From Bugula neritina (taxonomy: Eukaryota > Bryozoa > Gymnolaemata > Cheilostomatida > Bugulidae), in NCBI GenBank assembly GCA_964035545.1, contig OZ037767.1, positions 14,412,801 to 14,472,800 on the forward strand: a DNA stretch of 60,000 nt, in the 5' to 3' direction. Positions 16,521 through 29,100 of this stretch are shown here, piece by piece. Under the pieces are notes generated by a model. It was not told the DNA's origin and ran no database searches. It worked only from the letters and a program-made list of their open reading frames with translations. The translations under genes were made by a program, and so were the position numbers. Within the stretch, counting starts at the first letter, position 1. Each line of letters opens with the position of its first letter.

Positions 16521-19500
16521 ATGAGTCATCCATTTCCAATCACCGCCAAGAATTCACAGCCAGTGCCATCATTCCTTGAAAGGTCACGGCTTCCCATAGA
16601 GGAGATTCGCAAGGACCCATTTAAGCTGACTCGACAGAGATCTAGACTGAAACCAGCCAAACAAGAAGAACGTATAAATTCTGCAACTCAAGTTTCAGTT
16701 GACGTCACCAGGTGTCGAAATATTAGCAGAAGCTTACGAAAGATTGCTGAGGAGTTGGGATTCAAAGTATGGTCAACTCCAAGAACACTTGGAATATGTG
16801 ACATTTACTGGCAATCGCATCAAATAGAAAACTTTCACTTCTTTTATAAAGGTGGTTCCATTAACAAGTTTCCTCAAATGAGCGACATTTTACGAAAGAT
16901 AAATCTGACAAGAGCTTTGTATAACCTCCAGTCACTTTTTCCTGGCGAATATGACTATTATCCGAAAACTTGGTTTCTTCCGCAACAGTTCCACGAATTT
17001 TGTGCTGATGCTGCTTATGAAAAGCGAATAAATAAAGAAGAGAAGAAGAACAAAAAATCTCCTGTGTATATAGTTAAACCCGATGCCGGCACTCAGGGTG
17101 AAGGAATTTACTTGATCAAAGATCCCCACGATTATGTCATACCCAAGTCACACGTCACTCACGCAGTCCAAGAGTACATCAGTAACCCATTTCTATTGGA
17201 AAAAACTAAATTTGACCTTCGAGTTTATGTAGTCATTCTTAGCATAAATCCTATCAATATTTTCATCAGTAAGGACGGGTTGGCAAGATTTTGCACTGTC
17301 CCGTACAAACAGCCAACTAACAAGAACCTAAGTGACTCGTATATGCACCTAACTAACTATAGTCTGAATAAGTTTAGTGACACCTATATACACACAGATA
17401 AGCTGAATGACGGATCTAAACGAACCATAACCAGTGTTCTAGATCAACTTGCTAAACTTGGTAAGTATTTTTCGTTAATTTGTAGAATTTTAGATATCAG
17501 TGCCACCTTCATATCTCAGTACCTCAATTCATGACATAGTAAAATATCATATTTAACTCATTTATTTGTTAGATTTGGCCATTTTGTCCTTATACACATA
17601 TACATAAGCCACAAAATGGGGGTCCAAGCCCTTCTCGAGAACTATAGAACTTCGTCAAAAATAGAACAGTGAGATATGGAGGGGGGCACTGTATTTTCAT
17701 TGTTCTGTACCTGTACTTGCAATTGCCAATAATAATCATTTCTTCTGTATGATCTACTATTATATTAATTTTCTTCTTGCTTATTTAAGGGCTTAAAATG
17801 CAGGTAAGATATTTTGCATGCGGACTATCATCATTCATCACCTGTTCATTTTGCTTCTGACACTAAATTTTAGGAACTTATCATTTACTGAATTTTTGTT
17901 GCTTCCTAGACTTGACTTCTTGTAGCGCCAAAAACTAAAAGTTCACGACAACCTAAACCAGAAACCTTACTTTTAAACTGCTGAATGTATTTGACACAAT
18001 TTTATCAAACAGTCTACCCTATTCTCAGTTGGCTGAGCAACGTAACATAATTTAAACATTATATGTACTGTTTAAGTAATTACTAGCTTAAAATCAATCA
18101 TCATATCGACTTGCTGTGTACACACAGGTTGGAGAAAGTTTGTCATATTTCTCCGTCTCTTGGGGGTTAATTATGCAATCTAGGTGAAGTATTTAAGGTA
18201 ATGCAATCAGTAATCATATTGATAAAACGAGTCACTTTTCCTACCAGCTTATGTAGTTAGTTGAACAACTGGAGAAAAGAAACTCAATAAAATCGCCGGT
18301 GATAAGTTATATTTAGGAGATCAGCAAGAAGTTGTTTTTGGAATATATTTGCTTCACCAAGATTTGACTTGATGAATATATGACTTGGGTTTTACGTATG
18401 TGTGACTTAAGACATTTGGTTATTAAAATACAGACACTTGTAGTAAGCTTCTAAATATGCTGCTTTAGCATTGTTCTTAAATTGATGACTTTAGACTCCA
18501 GTCTGTACTCAGTCACAGCTATTCATAGATATAATGGTTTAAAATAGCATTAGCAAAATATGCAGTCAACATAAAGGCACAATTGAGTTGAACTATATAA
18601 TGCATAATTTAAAACTGCACATTGCTTATTTTCATTGTGCTGCCTCATTAGTTAGAACAATGTGTACTCAAGGACCTCTGTAATAACTATCAGGAGTTGT
18701 GCTTTTAGCCAGGAATTGAACACTGCACTTTTTTACATATAAATTACACCAAGTTGTACGCTGCTACTGAAAGTTTGTGTTATCAAAGAAATTTACATGT
18801 ATTATGTTTTTTATCATTAGTTCTTACAAGATAGATACTTCCAAGTTAATTACATCATTACCTACCTTCCAGCTATACCTAGGGAGTCAGTAAATTAATT
18901 GTAGCGTTAGTACCGCAAGTTGTTTGAATTTCTAAATAATCAATAGTAATGAATACATTTATATGCTTTACTTTCCTTCTACTATCTCACCCTGCTATCC
19001 TTATAATTCTATTATATGAATGCTGGCTGTCACCAATTTTATTTTATTAGTCTTTATTATTTCCAAACAAGTAGAGTGTTTTCATTCCCCTCATTTTATG
19101 ACTCGTTCTGTATTTTTTGAACTGCTCCAATGAAAGTTTCGTCCTTTTGCTAATTAAACTCTGTAAAATAATTGTTACCACCGGGAATCGAACCCGAGTC
19201 CTCTGGCTTGTAAGCAAGTGTGCTACCATTACACCACGGAGGCCACTGGGTAAACTCTACACTACAAACTTTGCTTTTATTCCATGCAGGTCACAATACA
19301 GAGGAGTTGTGGACCAACATAGAGAAGGTTATTGTAAAAACGATGTTAGCCGGCATGCCAGAGCTACAAATTGCGTATAACTTGACCATCAAGTCCAACA
19401 ATAAAGTCAAATGTTTCCACATACTCGGTAATTACATCCTTGCCCAGTTTCCCTCTCATTCATAAATAGGTTTCAAGTTTTTGTATTTCTCTAGTCCAAC

Positions 19501-22353
19501 TGTGATTGAAGTAAGTTAAACTGAAAAGTTTGTTATAAAATAAACCATAATGCAAATATAAAAAGAAATTCTATCAATGAAGAAGTTTGAAGTGTTTGTG
19601 GTTATATTATTTAAAAGTATAAATTTGCAGTCTTTTTGTGTAATTTTAAAGCTTCCCTTACTATAAATTGTACATATTGGTTGTCGTACTACCTGTATGG
19701 TGAAGTTTGTTTAGCTTTATCAAGTGTTACCTGCCATATGTCACCTGTAAAGGTAGGTGTAGCAATAAAGAAAGTGGGAAAAAGCCTGTGTTCTAGATAA
19801 AAAATGTTACAAAGGAAGTGGTGTTCAAGCCGCGCTCCAAACCAAAATTTGTAAAACTGTTGAAACTTAGCCTATTGGAGTTTCTCAACTAAAATGGAGA
19901 ATCTCCTATTTGCTCATTTACTTTAATTAACTTTTTTGGCAATTACATCTTTGTTACTATTGAGATTACCTGGTGACAATCTCCTGGCGTTGCCTAGCAA
20001 CAACTGCTGACTCTGTTCTATTTGTATACACAGCATTTAGTTGTTTGTGTTGCAGCAGCAGTGGCAGCAACTAGATAACATGATAGGCATATAATGAGAA
20101 ATGCTATCTATCAAAGTGTAAAGTATGAATGAGTTGAATACCAATAAAGTAATACGCTTAGCTACATCTTTTACAAGGTTTTAGCCATGTGCTATTGGTT
20201 TGAAAATAAATGTTTTAAAAATAGTTTTTGTTTAAAGTTTTTGGCTAAACACTGGCAATATTAGGTGTAAGGCGCATATTTGTATGTATACTATATAATA
20301 TATTGGTATATATGTGTATATATGATATATTAGTAGCCTATATATGTCTATACTATGTAATCTATTATCATGATATCTCACAGGTGTTGACATCATTCTA
20401 ACGGATGAATTAAAGCCGATACTCTTAGAAATCAATGCCAACCCCAGCTTATCTATGACATTTGAAAAGGAAGTTAGCTCGGGGTTGTATGAAGAAATCC
20501 CAAGTTACGTCGACAAGTATGTTAAACAGCCCGTCATTCGGGAGACGATGCTGCTAGCCGCGCCCAGACACAAGGTATGCGGCAGCAGTTTGAGTTTGTG
20601 GCTTCTGATTGGTTAAAAAGTATTGCTTATGTAATGTTAGTCATTCAACTCTAATCTGCAATAAATAAATGCAAGTTTATTAGATATTAAAGAATTTTCC
20701 TATTATGCTTGATATTCATTATTATTTTGACAGAATTTTTTTATCACGTACAACTTTTCGGGCAGCTATTCGTCATGTAGTTTCAGCATCGTAGAAATAT
20801 TGCTGTTAAAAAACAATTTAAAAGAAAAAACATATCTGCAGCTAACATACTCATTTTATTACTGTGTTTAATACAGGCTCACATACTTTTCCCGCATTAG
20901 CCACCGATTTGTTTGCAAAAGAAATAAATTGTGTAATACGTATATTGGCGTTCTTTGATCCCTTAATTACTGCTTTCAGCATATGTTTGTCCATGTGTTG
21001 ATTATAGTGTACTTTTTTGTGTATAAGTTTCTACTGTATTTTTTATTATAAAGTTTTGCCTTATTGCAGCGTGAATAAATAAAACTTTGATTATGTATAT
21101 TAAATTATATTGGAAAATTTGTTTTCCTCACTATTTAGACAATGCCACTCAGAAATAAATTTTGTACACATAAATCAGATAAAAGCGTTCCATAATTCAA
21201 CTCTGTATTTGTTTTGAAAGTTTAGTTACCATCTATTCTCCATGTAACTAATTTCTATTCTGTTTTTCTTGTAGGTTTCCCACCACAAGTTACCTGGGAA
21301 AAGGAAGACAATTCCCATAGAGGAGCTCACTGGCTATGAGTCATTGTTTGAAAGTGATGAGTCAGAGGAGAATTTCCTGCATGAGATTTACCCGGGTTCT
21401 TATGAAGAGGAGTTTTCTCACCTCAGGATACTGGAGCGGGTCGCCTCTCTATACCAGGTATAGCGCTGGTACTCAGGCTAAACTGACTAACAGACAGAAT
21501 GGGAACACAATGATGGAATTATCATATCGTGCTGTTTTTAAAAAACACTCAATTTAGTATAATTTAGTGATACGTGTAGAATCGGTTAAACAAAATATCT
21601 GCAACTATAATTTGAGTTTGAGTAACCAAACAGGACTTCCTGTGAATCTCATTGTGTAGTATTATTATTTCTTTTAGAGCTCGCTGAGTATCAATGAGAC
21701 GATGATGAGTGCAAACAGCTTTAGAATGTTTGCTAGAAAATGCTGCCTTATTCACCAGAGCTCTTCGCTGACTGTGGCAGCGATAGACATCTTGTACATT
21801 GAGATTCAGCGCAAGTATGTCATTTTGAACGCAGTCGGTCTTGATTGTTGGATTAAGTTTTACAACTTGAAGTTATAAGTAGCTGGTAGCTGGTTGTAGT
21901 GCAAGATAATGTCTCTAATAATGGTTTATCCTATTTGGTTGAATTATTAATTTATTTTTAGTGCTGCTTATTACCCAAAATACTATTCTAATATATATTT
22001 TGGTCTTAGATGTATTATCACTGTTGATTTCACTTGTACACTCAAACTGCACCAGTTTGCCTTTTAATTGTAGATGGACAGACAGCCAATCAGATTGTCA
22101 GACCAAACTCTCTTTTCAAGCTTTTCTAGAGGCATTCATGTGTATCGCTAGGAGAAGTAAACTCCGATCTCCTAACGTCCTGGAAATGGTGCAGAACCTT
22201 CTAGACTACTGTGAAGCCAACCTGCAGTTTTCTAGTAAGACTAACCTGAGACGTGCCAAACTTCCCAGAATTCCCGTCAGGTATAACTACAGACAGCCTT
22301 CATCTAGACTGGGGAAACACACACCCTGTCCAAATAGCCTAGATAGTGGCTGA
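16521..22353 (+). CDS. TTLL11: tubulin polyglutamylase, TTLL11-like
   Basis: Six exons: 16521-17460, 19290-19427, 20384-20574, 21275-21457, 21678-21814 and 22074-22353. All joins keep frame and give 622 aa. TTLL11-type enzymes use ATP to add glutamate chains to tubulin, mainly on axonemal and centriolar microtubules. The ATP-grasp TTL domain spans roughly residues 55-400: CDIYW, VNKFP-like INKFPQMSDILRK, FYP-like DYYPKTWFLP, nucleotide-binding VYIVKPDAGTQGEGIYLIKD, FDLRVYV, SYMHLTNYSLNK and the Mg-binding EINANPS. The C-terminal third (SSLSINETMMSANSF, AAIDILYIEI, FQAFLEAFMCIARR) matches the long helical tail of TTLL11, which separates it from TTLL6/13. The start is the first ATG of the open exon; longer family members have an extra N-terminal extension, so a further 5' exon is possible. 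A tRNA-like repeat sits just before exon 2. AATAAA lies at 22696-22701. Confidence 0.92.
19161..19266 (-). repeat. tRNA-like dispersed repeat, copy 3, next to a TTLL11 exon
   Basis: Reverse copy of the 71-nt tRNA-like unit (core 19175-19243) with both conserved flanks: gagtttacccagt (reverse complement, about 19243-19258) and ggtaacaattattttaca (reverse complement, about 19164-19181). Its inner edge is only about 25-45 bp from the acceptor at 19289, so it reaches into the zone where a branch point is expected. Confidence 0.78.
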
Positions 22354-23115
22354 TAGTTGTCTTCTCATGTTTAAATCTAATAGTTTCTGCGTTCAGTCAA
22401 CTGGTGCTTCATGTATAGGACACACAACTCCAAGCATAAGATATCTGGGAAAACTCTTGGTTCTTAGGAAGTGTTCTAAAACATTGTATTTTTCTAACCC
22501 CAAGTATCTTTCAATTTCTATTTATTTATGTTAACGTTTATGTATTTATATTTATTGTGTTGTAAACATTTTGATAAAGCTTATTTTCAACAGATAATAC
22601 ACCAGTTCTGATTTGAGCATGTATATCAGAGATTTTGCTAAATTGAAATTCTGGAAATGCTTTCAGTTTTGTACTAAATAAGTAAACTTGTGAAAAATAA
22701 AATACTTCTCATCTGATTTAAATTTATTGCTTTACATGAAAATAAGATCACGGAGATATCACATGCAAATAGTTTGATGCAGGATATACCACAAGCATGG
22801 CTCTCAGTGCACAGTTTATACACAAATATGAATATAACAGAATAGGGAGAAGTCAAAATATATACAAAAGTTACGTGAGTTTACAGTGTATAGTAAAAAC
22901 TAGCCATATATCAAAATAAAATACATTCATTCGATTTACATTACATGGATCAGACTTTACGATAACAATACTAATTGACTTGAACATGATTTAAAGATAA
23001 ACAATAAGTGTAAAAATATAAAACTCTATCAAATATACAACTGGAAAGGTAAATATTCAGTCATCAGAATTTCACGAGACATAAAATGGCAAATAATTGA
23101 TATTCTAGGAGTGTA
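22354..23115. other. intergenic region between convergent 3' ends
   Basis: 3' UTRs of TTLL11 (+) and of the zinc-finger gene (-). A plus-strand AATAAA lies at 22696-22701 and a minus-strand AATAAA at 22723-22728, so the two mature transcripts may overlap or nearly abut. No other gene is seen. Confidence 0.55.
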
Positions 23116-26100
23116 CTAGGTGTTTGTTTTGTCAGCTGGGGGCACAGCAGCTGCTGCTGTTTGCACAGTGGTGTAGTTGCTGGTTGTAGAAGTGGGAGCA
23201 ACGCATGAAGTAGGAACAACAAGCACTGGAGCAGCCTTAGAGTTGCCAGTTGACACACTAGCCGGATAAACGGGGAGGGCGTACAGTCTACCCGACCCGG
23301 ATTGAGTGACTTGGGGAGAGACAAGGCTTGGTCTGGATTCACTCTTACTTCCGGTCGCACTGACTATTTTGATCGGAGTGAAGTTGGTGACGGAGAATGC
23401 CCCGTTCTTGCACAAGGTTGTCTGCAACAGGAAGTTACATCACAGAATACTGAGAGATAAGACGAAAGTTCTTTCTACACCTCGACAGGTCTACTGTAGA
23501 TTTTAATCTTAGTCTAAGCTTATTTCCTGTAAAGCAACCACAACCCCCCCCCCCCCCGGAATGCATTTAGCATGAGCCAAGTGAAGATAACTACAAATAT
23601 CAAACATTAACAGAACGCAATATTTTAAATACAGAACTCACCATTTTCAGCACCATCGAATTCTTGGCGCTGTCGGTTTTCACAGAAGAGGTGGATGAAG
23701 ACAGGTTACCGGCAGCAGCAGTAGTGGATACAGGCAGGGCCTGTAGCGTGGAGGAAACAGGTTGAGATTCAGTGGTGGAGACAGAAACAGGAAGGGGGTC
23801 GAGCGTTGAGTTGACAGTGGTGGATGAGCCGTTGGTGGCAGGGGTTACCGAGACTGACTGAACTGTGACTGTGTGGCTGGGAAGGAGAGCGGATTGCACA
23901 AGACCCCTACAAGTAGTGACAGGGTGTTGAGCCGACCGAGGCTGACTAACACGGCTACTTCAGGGTCCAACAGAAACTATTTTGACAAGCAAAGCCACTG
24001 ACCATAAACGCAGTGATAGCTTGTGAATCTACAGTAATTATGCAACAATTAAAGTGAATCAAGTTTAAAACTTTTTGAAATTCTGAGAAATAGAAGTTCC
24101 TCATAATATGTTTGGCGGTGAAACTCACTTTGCAGGACGACTGTCAATCCACGGGACTTCGTAGTCGACGCCCGACTTGACAATCTTGATTTTGATGTTG
24201 GCGTTTTGGTGTTTGACTGCGATGTGACGTTTGAAAGAGTTTCTAGTCTTGAACTTAGTGTAGCACTCTGGACACTGGTAGGGCTGCTCCCCCGTGTGCT
24301 TCCTTCGGTGCTCCTAGACACACGAAATAGAAGAAAAGCTACAGAGAGGTGAAGGTTAGACACAAGACTGAGTAATGGGAGTTGTCTACTGCTTACAAAA
24401 CAAACTAGTCACAAAAGACACTACAAGGGAGTTTGGATAGTATAACAGTAACACACACTAATGTTATGTAAGGGAAGACAAATCCAATAGTTGTTTAATC
24501 AGTACATCACAATAACGCAACACATCGCTGTATGGAGGCAGCAAACACATGATTAGAGGTGCTGCCGATACCTTGTAGTGACTGGGATGTCGGAAGGCTC
24601 TGCCACAGTCAGGACACTTGAACCTGGTGGCGTCGTTGTGGATGAGCATGTGGTAGTTGAGGCTGTGCTGTCGAGTGAAGGTCGAGTTACATAACAGACA
24701 GACAAACGGCTTGATCTCTGCAACACAGACAGACAAATTACACTGAGTAGAGCAGCACATAGGGTAGGCAGCTTTATCTACATGCTATCAAGTTAGAAAA
24801 CAGATTTTAGCTTTAAAATTTAAAGTTTTAACTATCACAGGAATGTATTTCAGCTTCTAGTAACTTCTTTTCAATATATTCACTCGGACTAGAACATGGC
24901 TAGTAACATTTTCATATAAAACTATACACTATACTCTGAAAGACTGGAGACAGACTATAGGCTGAGAGACTGCAGGCAGACTATAGTCTGAGAGACTGCA
25001 GGCAGACTATAGTCTGAGAGACTGCAGGCAGACTATAGACTGAGAGACAGACTAGAGTATGGAAAGTTACCTGCGTGACTCCTGTAGTGGTACATCAACG
25101 TGGCTGTGGCGGTGAACTGCTTGTCGCAGATCTTACAGCTGACGGTGCAGTTCCTCACCCCCAGTCCTCGGCTGGTCTTTAGCTCTCTCATGCATCTGAT
25201 GGCGTATTTCTATCAGAACATCATATACTTATACACACTCGTCATATACTTATATATACACTACATAAACTCATAAAAACTCGTCATATATTTATACAAA
25301 CTCGTTATATACTTATAAAAACTCGTCATATACTTATACACACTCGTCATATACTTATATATACTCTACACATACCTTCACGTGCTCCTTGTTCTCCAGG
25401 TCCCACTGCAGGGGCACATCCTCGTCGCCGTCTGGAAAGTTCATCTCTTCCTCAGGTATGATCAGTTTGGTTCCCATCTCCGGCAGATACTTCGGCATCG
25501 GGGGATACGGCCGAGACAGCGTGGTCGTCGTGGCCGGCTCGTCAGTTTCGCTCTCCGACTCCACTATGCAGCCATTTCTGGCGGCCGGAGGATTCAGCTC
25601 CAGCGGCTTAGACTTGACGATCACCACTTCCTCCGCCACAGCCGGCACAGTCTTCACCTGCATTAACTGCATCACCGGTATTCTGTCTCCTTTACTGGAG
25701 ATGATAAACCCGGTATTCTGAACCGCAGCTGCAACAGGAAATCATCCTCTTCAATACATTTCTCACAGGAAGTGCGAGTCTATGTACGCAAAGGTTATGG
25801 AGGATATTTTTGACTAGCTTTTTGCGAAGTGTAACAGTGTTGATCATGTTTAGCTCTTACTGCACTGAAAGCTATTAGACATATGAGATGGCGTGTAACC
25901 TACCCTTTGTTCCAAGGACATGGTAGTGGCGGGCCAAATCGTGATGTACGACTCCGTCATCTTCGTCATCCGAATCGCTGTTATCCCATTCAGACCTGTT
26001 CTCCAGGCTAAACACTCTGGGTGCGGGTTTCATTCCTTGACCGTCATCTGACAGCGTGGGCTGTATGTTAACATGTACTTTCCTATAACATTTCAGTACT

Positions 26101-29100
26101 GCCTCTCATGAGTGACAAGTGAGTGACATGGGAGACAGGTGAGAGAAAAGTGTGTGACAAGAGAGATAAGTGAGTGACAAGTGTGTGACAGGAGAGATAA
26201 GTGAGTCACAGGAGACAAGTGAGTGGCAGGAGGAACAGGTGTGTGACAGAAGTCAAGTGACAGGTTAAACTGGTGAGTGACAGGAGACAAGTGAGTGACA
26301 GGAGAGACAAGTGAGTGACAAAAGAGGCAGTTGATAGATGACAGGTGAGTGGTAATAAAGAGCACAACCACAGTCAACTAGATAATACTCGTATAAACAA
26401 TTCAAAAGAACAAATGTTCAGAAAAACCTCAAACATTTAAATCTCATGTATATTCAGATCTCCTACAAGACCTTCATCCATTGGCTGAAACAGATATAAG
26501 CACTAGATGACTAACCCTTTCACTAATATGGGGTAGCAGTGGTCTTTATAGGGCTGTTTGTTCACCCTGATCTGTTCCTGCATCTTCTCAATCCACTCAG
26601 TGTTCTTGTTGATGAGAGACTGAGTCTGAATGAGTCTGGCAGCTCTACTACTCACCGTTGGCAGCAGAGTCTTCTCCTTCTTCTCAACAGTCCCAGAATT
26701 CTCTGTGCTGGTCTTCGCTGCCTCAGTTTCAGTAGCTGACTCATCTGGACCAATCACAGTTTCCACAGAACCAGCTTCCAGCGGATCCGCACTTTTATCT
26801 GCACACGGTCGACATCAACATTAACAAATAAAATCAATACAGGTCAGCGTTTCGCCATCAATTTGCTGCCAACAGTTTATTACTAATCTACTAGCGCACA
26901 GTTTGAACTGTGAGTTATGAACCTTAGAAATAAACATGTCTGCAAGGAAATGTGTTGAGACAATAGTTCCTAGCTGCAAACGAGCTGTTGGTGAAGATTC
27001 CACCTGTGAGGAAAATTAGATAAATTTTTTTTGCTATTTTCATCTACTTATAGGAGCAGAAAATTAGTGGAGAAGCTATTAACATGGCACTTAAATACCA
27101 AGAACACTTTCTAGAGCACCTGACTACAGAAACTGCAATAACATTTCATTAAATAAAAAAGAGATGCAAATCTTCAGAGGTCTTTTTAAACAGGAGTATT
27201 TTTGTGATGGCAGTAAAAGTAAAAGTACAATCAAATTCAGTATTCAGTATTAACTGTAGATAGAATAAGCATAGGTAGGGTAACTGGAACAGATTAATGG
27301 AACAAACACAAAACAGAACTCAACTACAATAGTGGTATAAAGACTATCTATAAACTTATAATCGAAAATTAAAGTTCAAAAATATTTTATCTCAACTCTT
27401 TACAAACTATCAAGTTTTCTTCGTTTTTTTACTCTTATGATTCACAGAAATTTGAATTTAGAAAGCTGAGAAATTGTCTACCCGACAGCAAAAGGTTAAA
27501 AGCCAATTATTTATAGCACTACTGTAACTGTTCAACAATAATGCTGTTAAACAAACAACATGATTACCGCTGAGATCTTCAGGGAGGTTTACGATCAGTA
27601 AACCAGTCTTCTGAATCATACAACTCAACAATCATGCAACAGTTTACTGGACATGAGTAGATAACTACTAACAAGACATTTAAATGTTTTACATACTATT
27701 AGACAGACAGCTACTATTGTTTATTCACAAGAACAGTTAAAAGGTATAAACACATATCAGAGATAAAAAACAGAAAATGCAATTTCTCAAACCACTAGAC
27801 AATCTCGAGCAGAAGTTTGAAGATATTACAGCATAGAGCGGGAAAATAGAAACATACTCAGATATTATAGCAGGCGCAGTAGATTTATGTAAGAGTGGAT
27901 AATTACCACCAGAGCTGGGTCCAGTTTCCATGTTGGAGGTTTTGTCTGCCAGCTCCTTGGCTGCCGGGGGTTTCACAGGCTGAACTTTACGCCCGGGTTT
28001 CCTCTTTGGAGGCTTAGGATTCCTGGCGGGTTTCTCCTTCACTTCTGGTGCAGCCGGTTTCTCTGCCGGAGCTTGACAGTTCTGCTGCTTGAGGGTCTTG
28101 ACACTGCCTGAAGTATAGTATATACTCTTACAGTTACACTATAGTATAGTATATACTCTTACAGTTACACTATAGCATATACTCTTACAGCTACACTATA
28201 GTATAGTATATACTCTTACAGTTACACTATAGTATAGTATATACTCTTACAGTTACACTATAGTATAGTATAGTGTACAGAATGACCACTGAAACTTACC
28301 TAGACGACGGGCCCTGGCTTGTACAGACTCAGCTGTGAACTTAGTCTTAGTTCCATCTCTACGCTCTGCAAAACATACACAACTATAAGCATATGGTAAA
28401 TAAAGCTATGGAAGTTCGGAATGTCATATAAACCACATACTGTATCTACAGACCACTACACACACAGACACTAGCAACAGTAAGCAGGCAAACAAGCACC
28501 TGCAGCAGCTGGTCACCATGACTGCTGACACAACTCACCTGACACTTCAGCTTCCTGCTCTCTGATGTGCCAGAGCAGGTGCCTCTCCAAATTCAGTCTT
28601 GCCTTGTTCTCATTGCCAAAACTCTTGAATGTAGCAGAGCACCTGTTGACATTGGAAATAAATAATTTGATAACTGTTGGAATATATAATATAATATAAT
28701 CATAATAATGTAGACATATAATATAATGAACTTAAAATAATGTAAATATATATTATAATGTAATTAAAATAATGTAGATATATATAATATTATATATTAC
28801 AATATAGGATAGCATAACAGAAAATAAATATATTATGATGCAATAACAACAATACCATGTTATGATCTGACCACAGAATCCTATAGTTTTGGGTAATGAA
28901 AACAAGCAATTGGACGCAATAATACTCAAACATGCAGTTTCCCATCTAACAACACACACGTAAAAGAGTGGAGCAAACAAACAGGAAGTACTGGTAGAAA
29001 GAGAGCGTACATGCCGGGCATGAGCTGACAGTAGTACATAAACTGCCGGGATAGCTCGTCTGCTTTCAGATGTCCAAATAGAGTGACAAGCATGGTGGGC

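Noticed and set aside
18700-18740. Possible further tRNA-like B box (ccaggaattgaacac)
   Set aside because: No A box or acceptor-like partner could be recognised.
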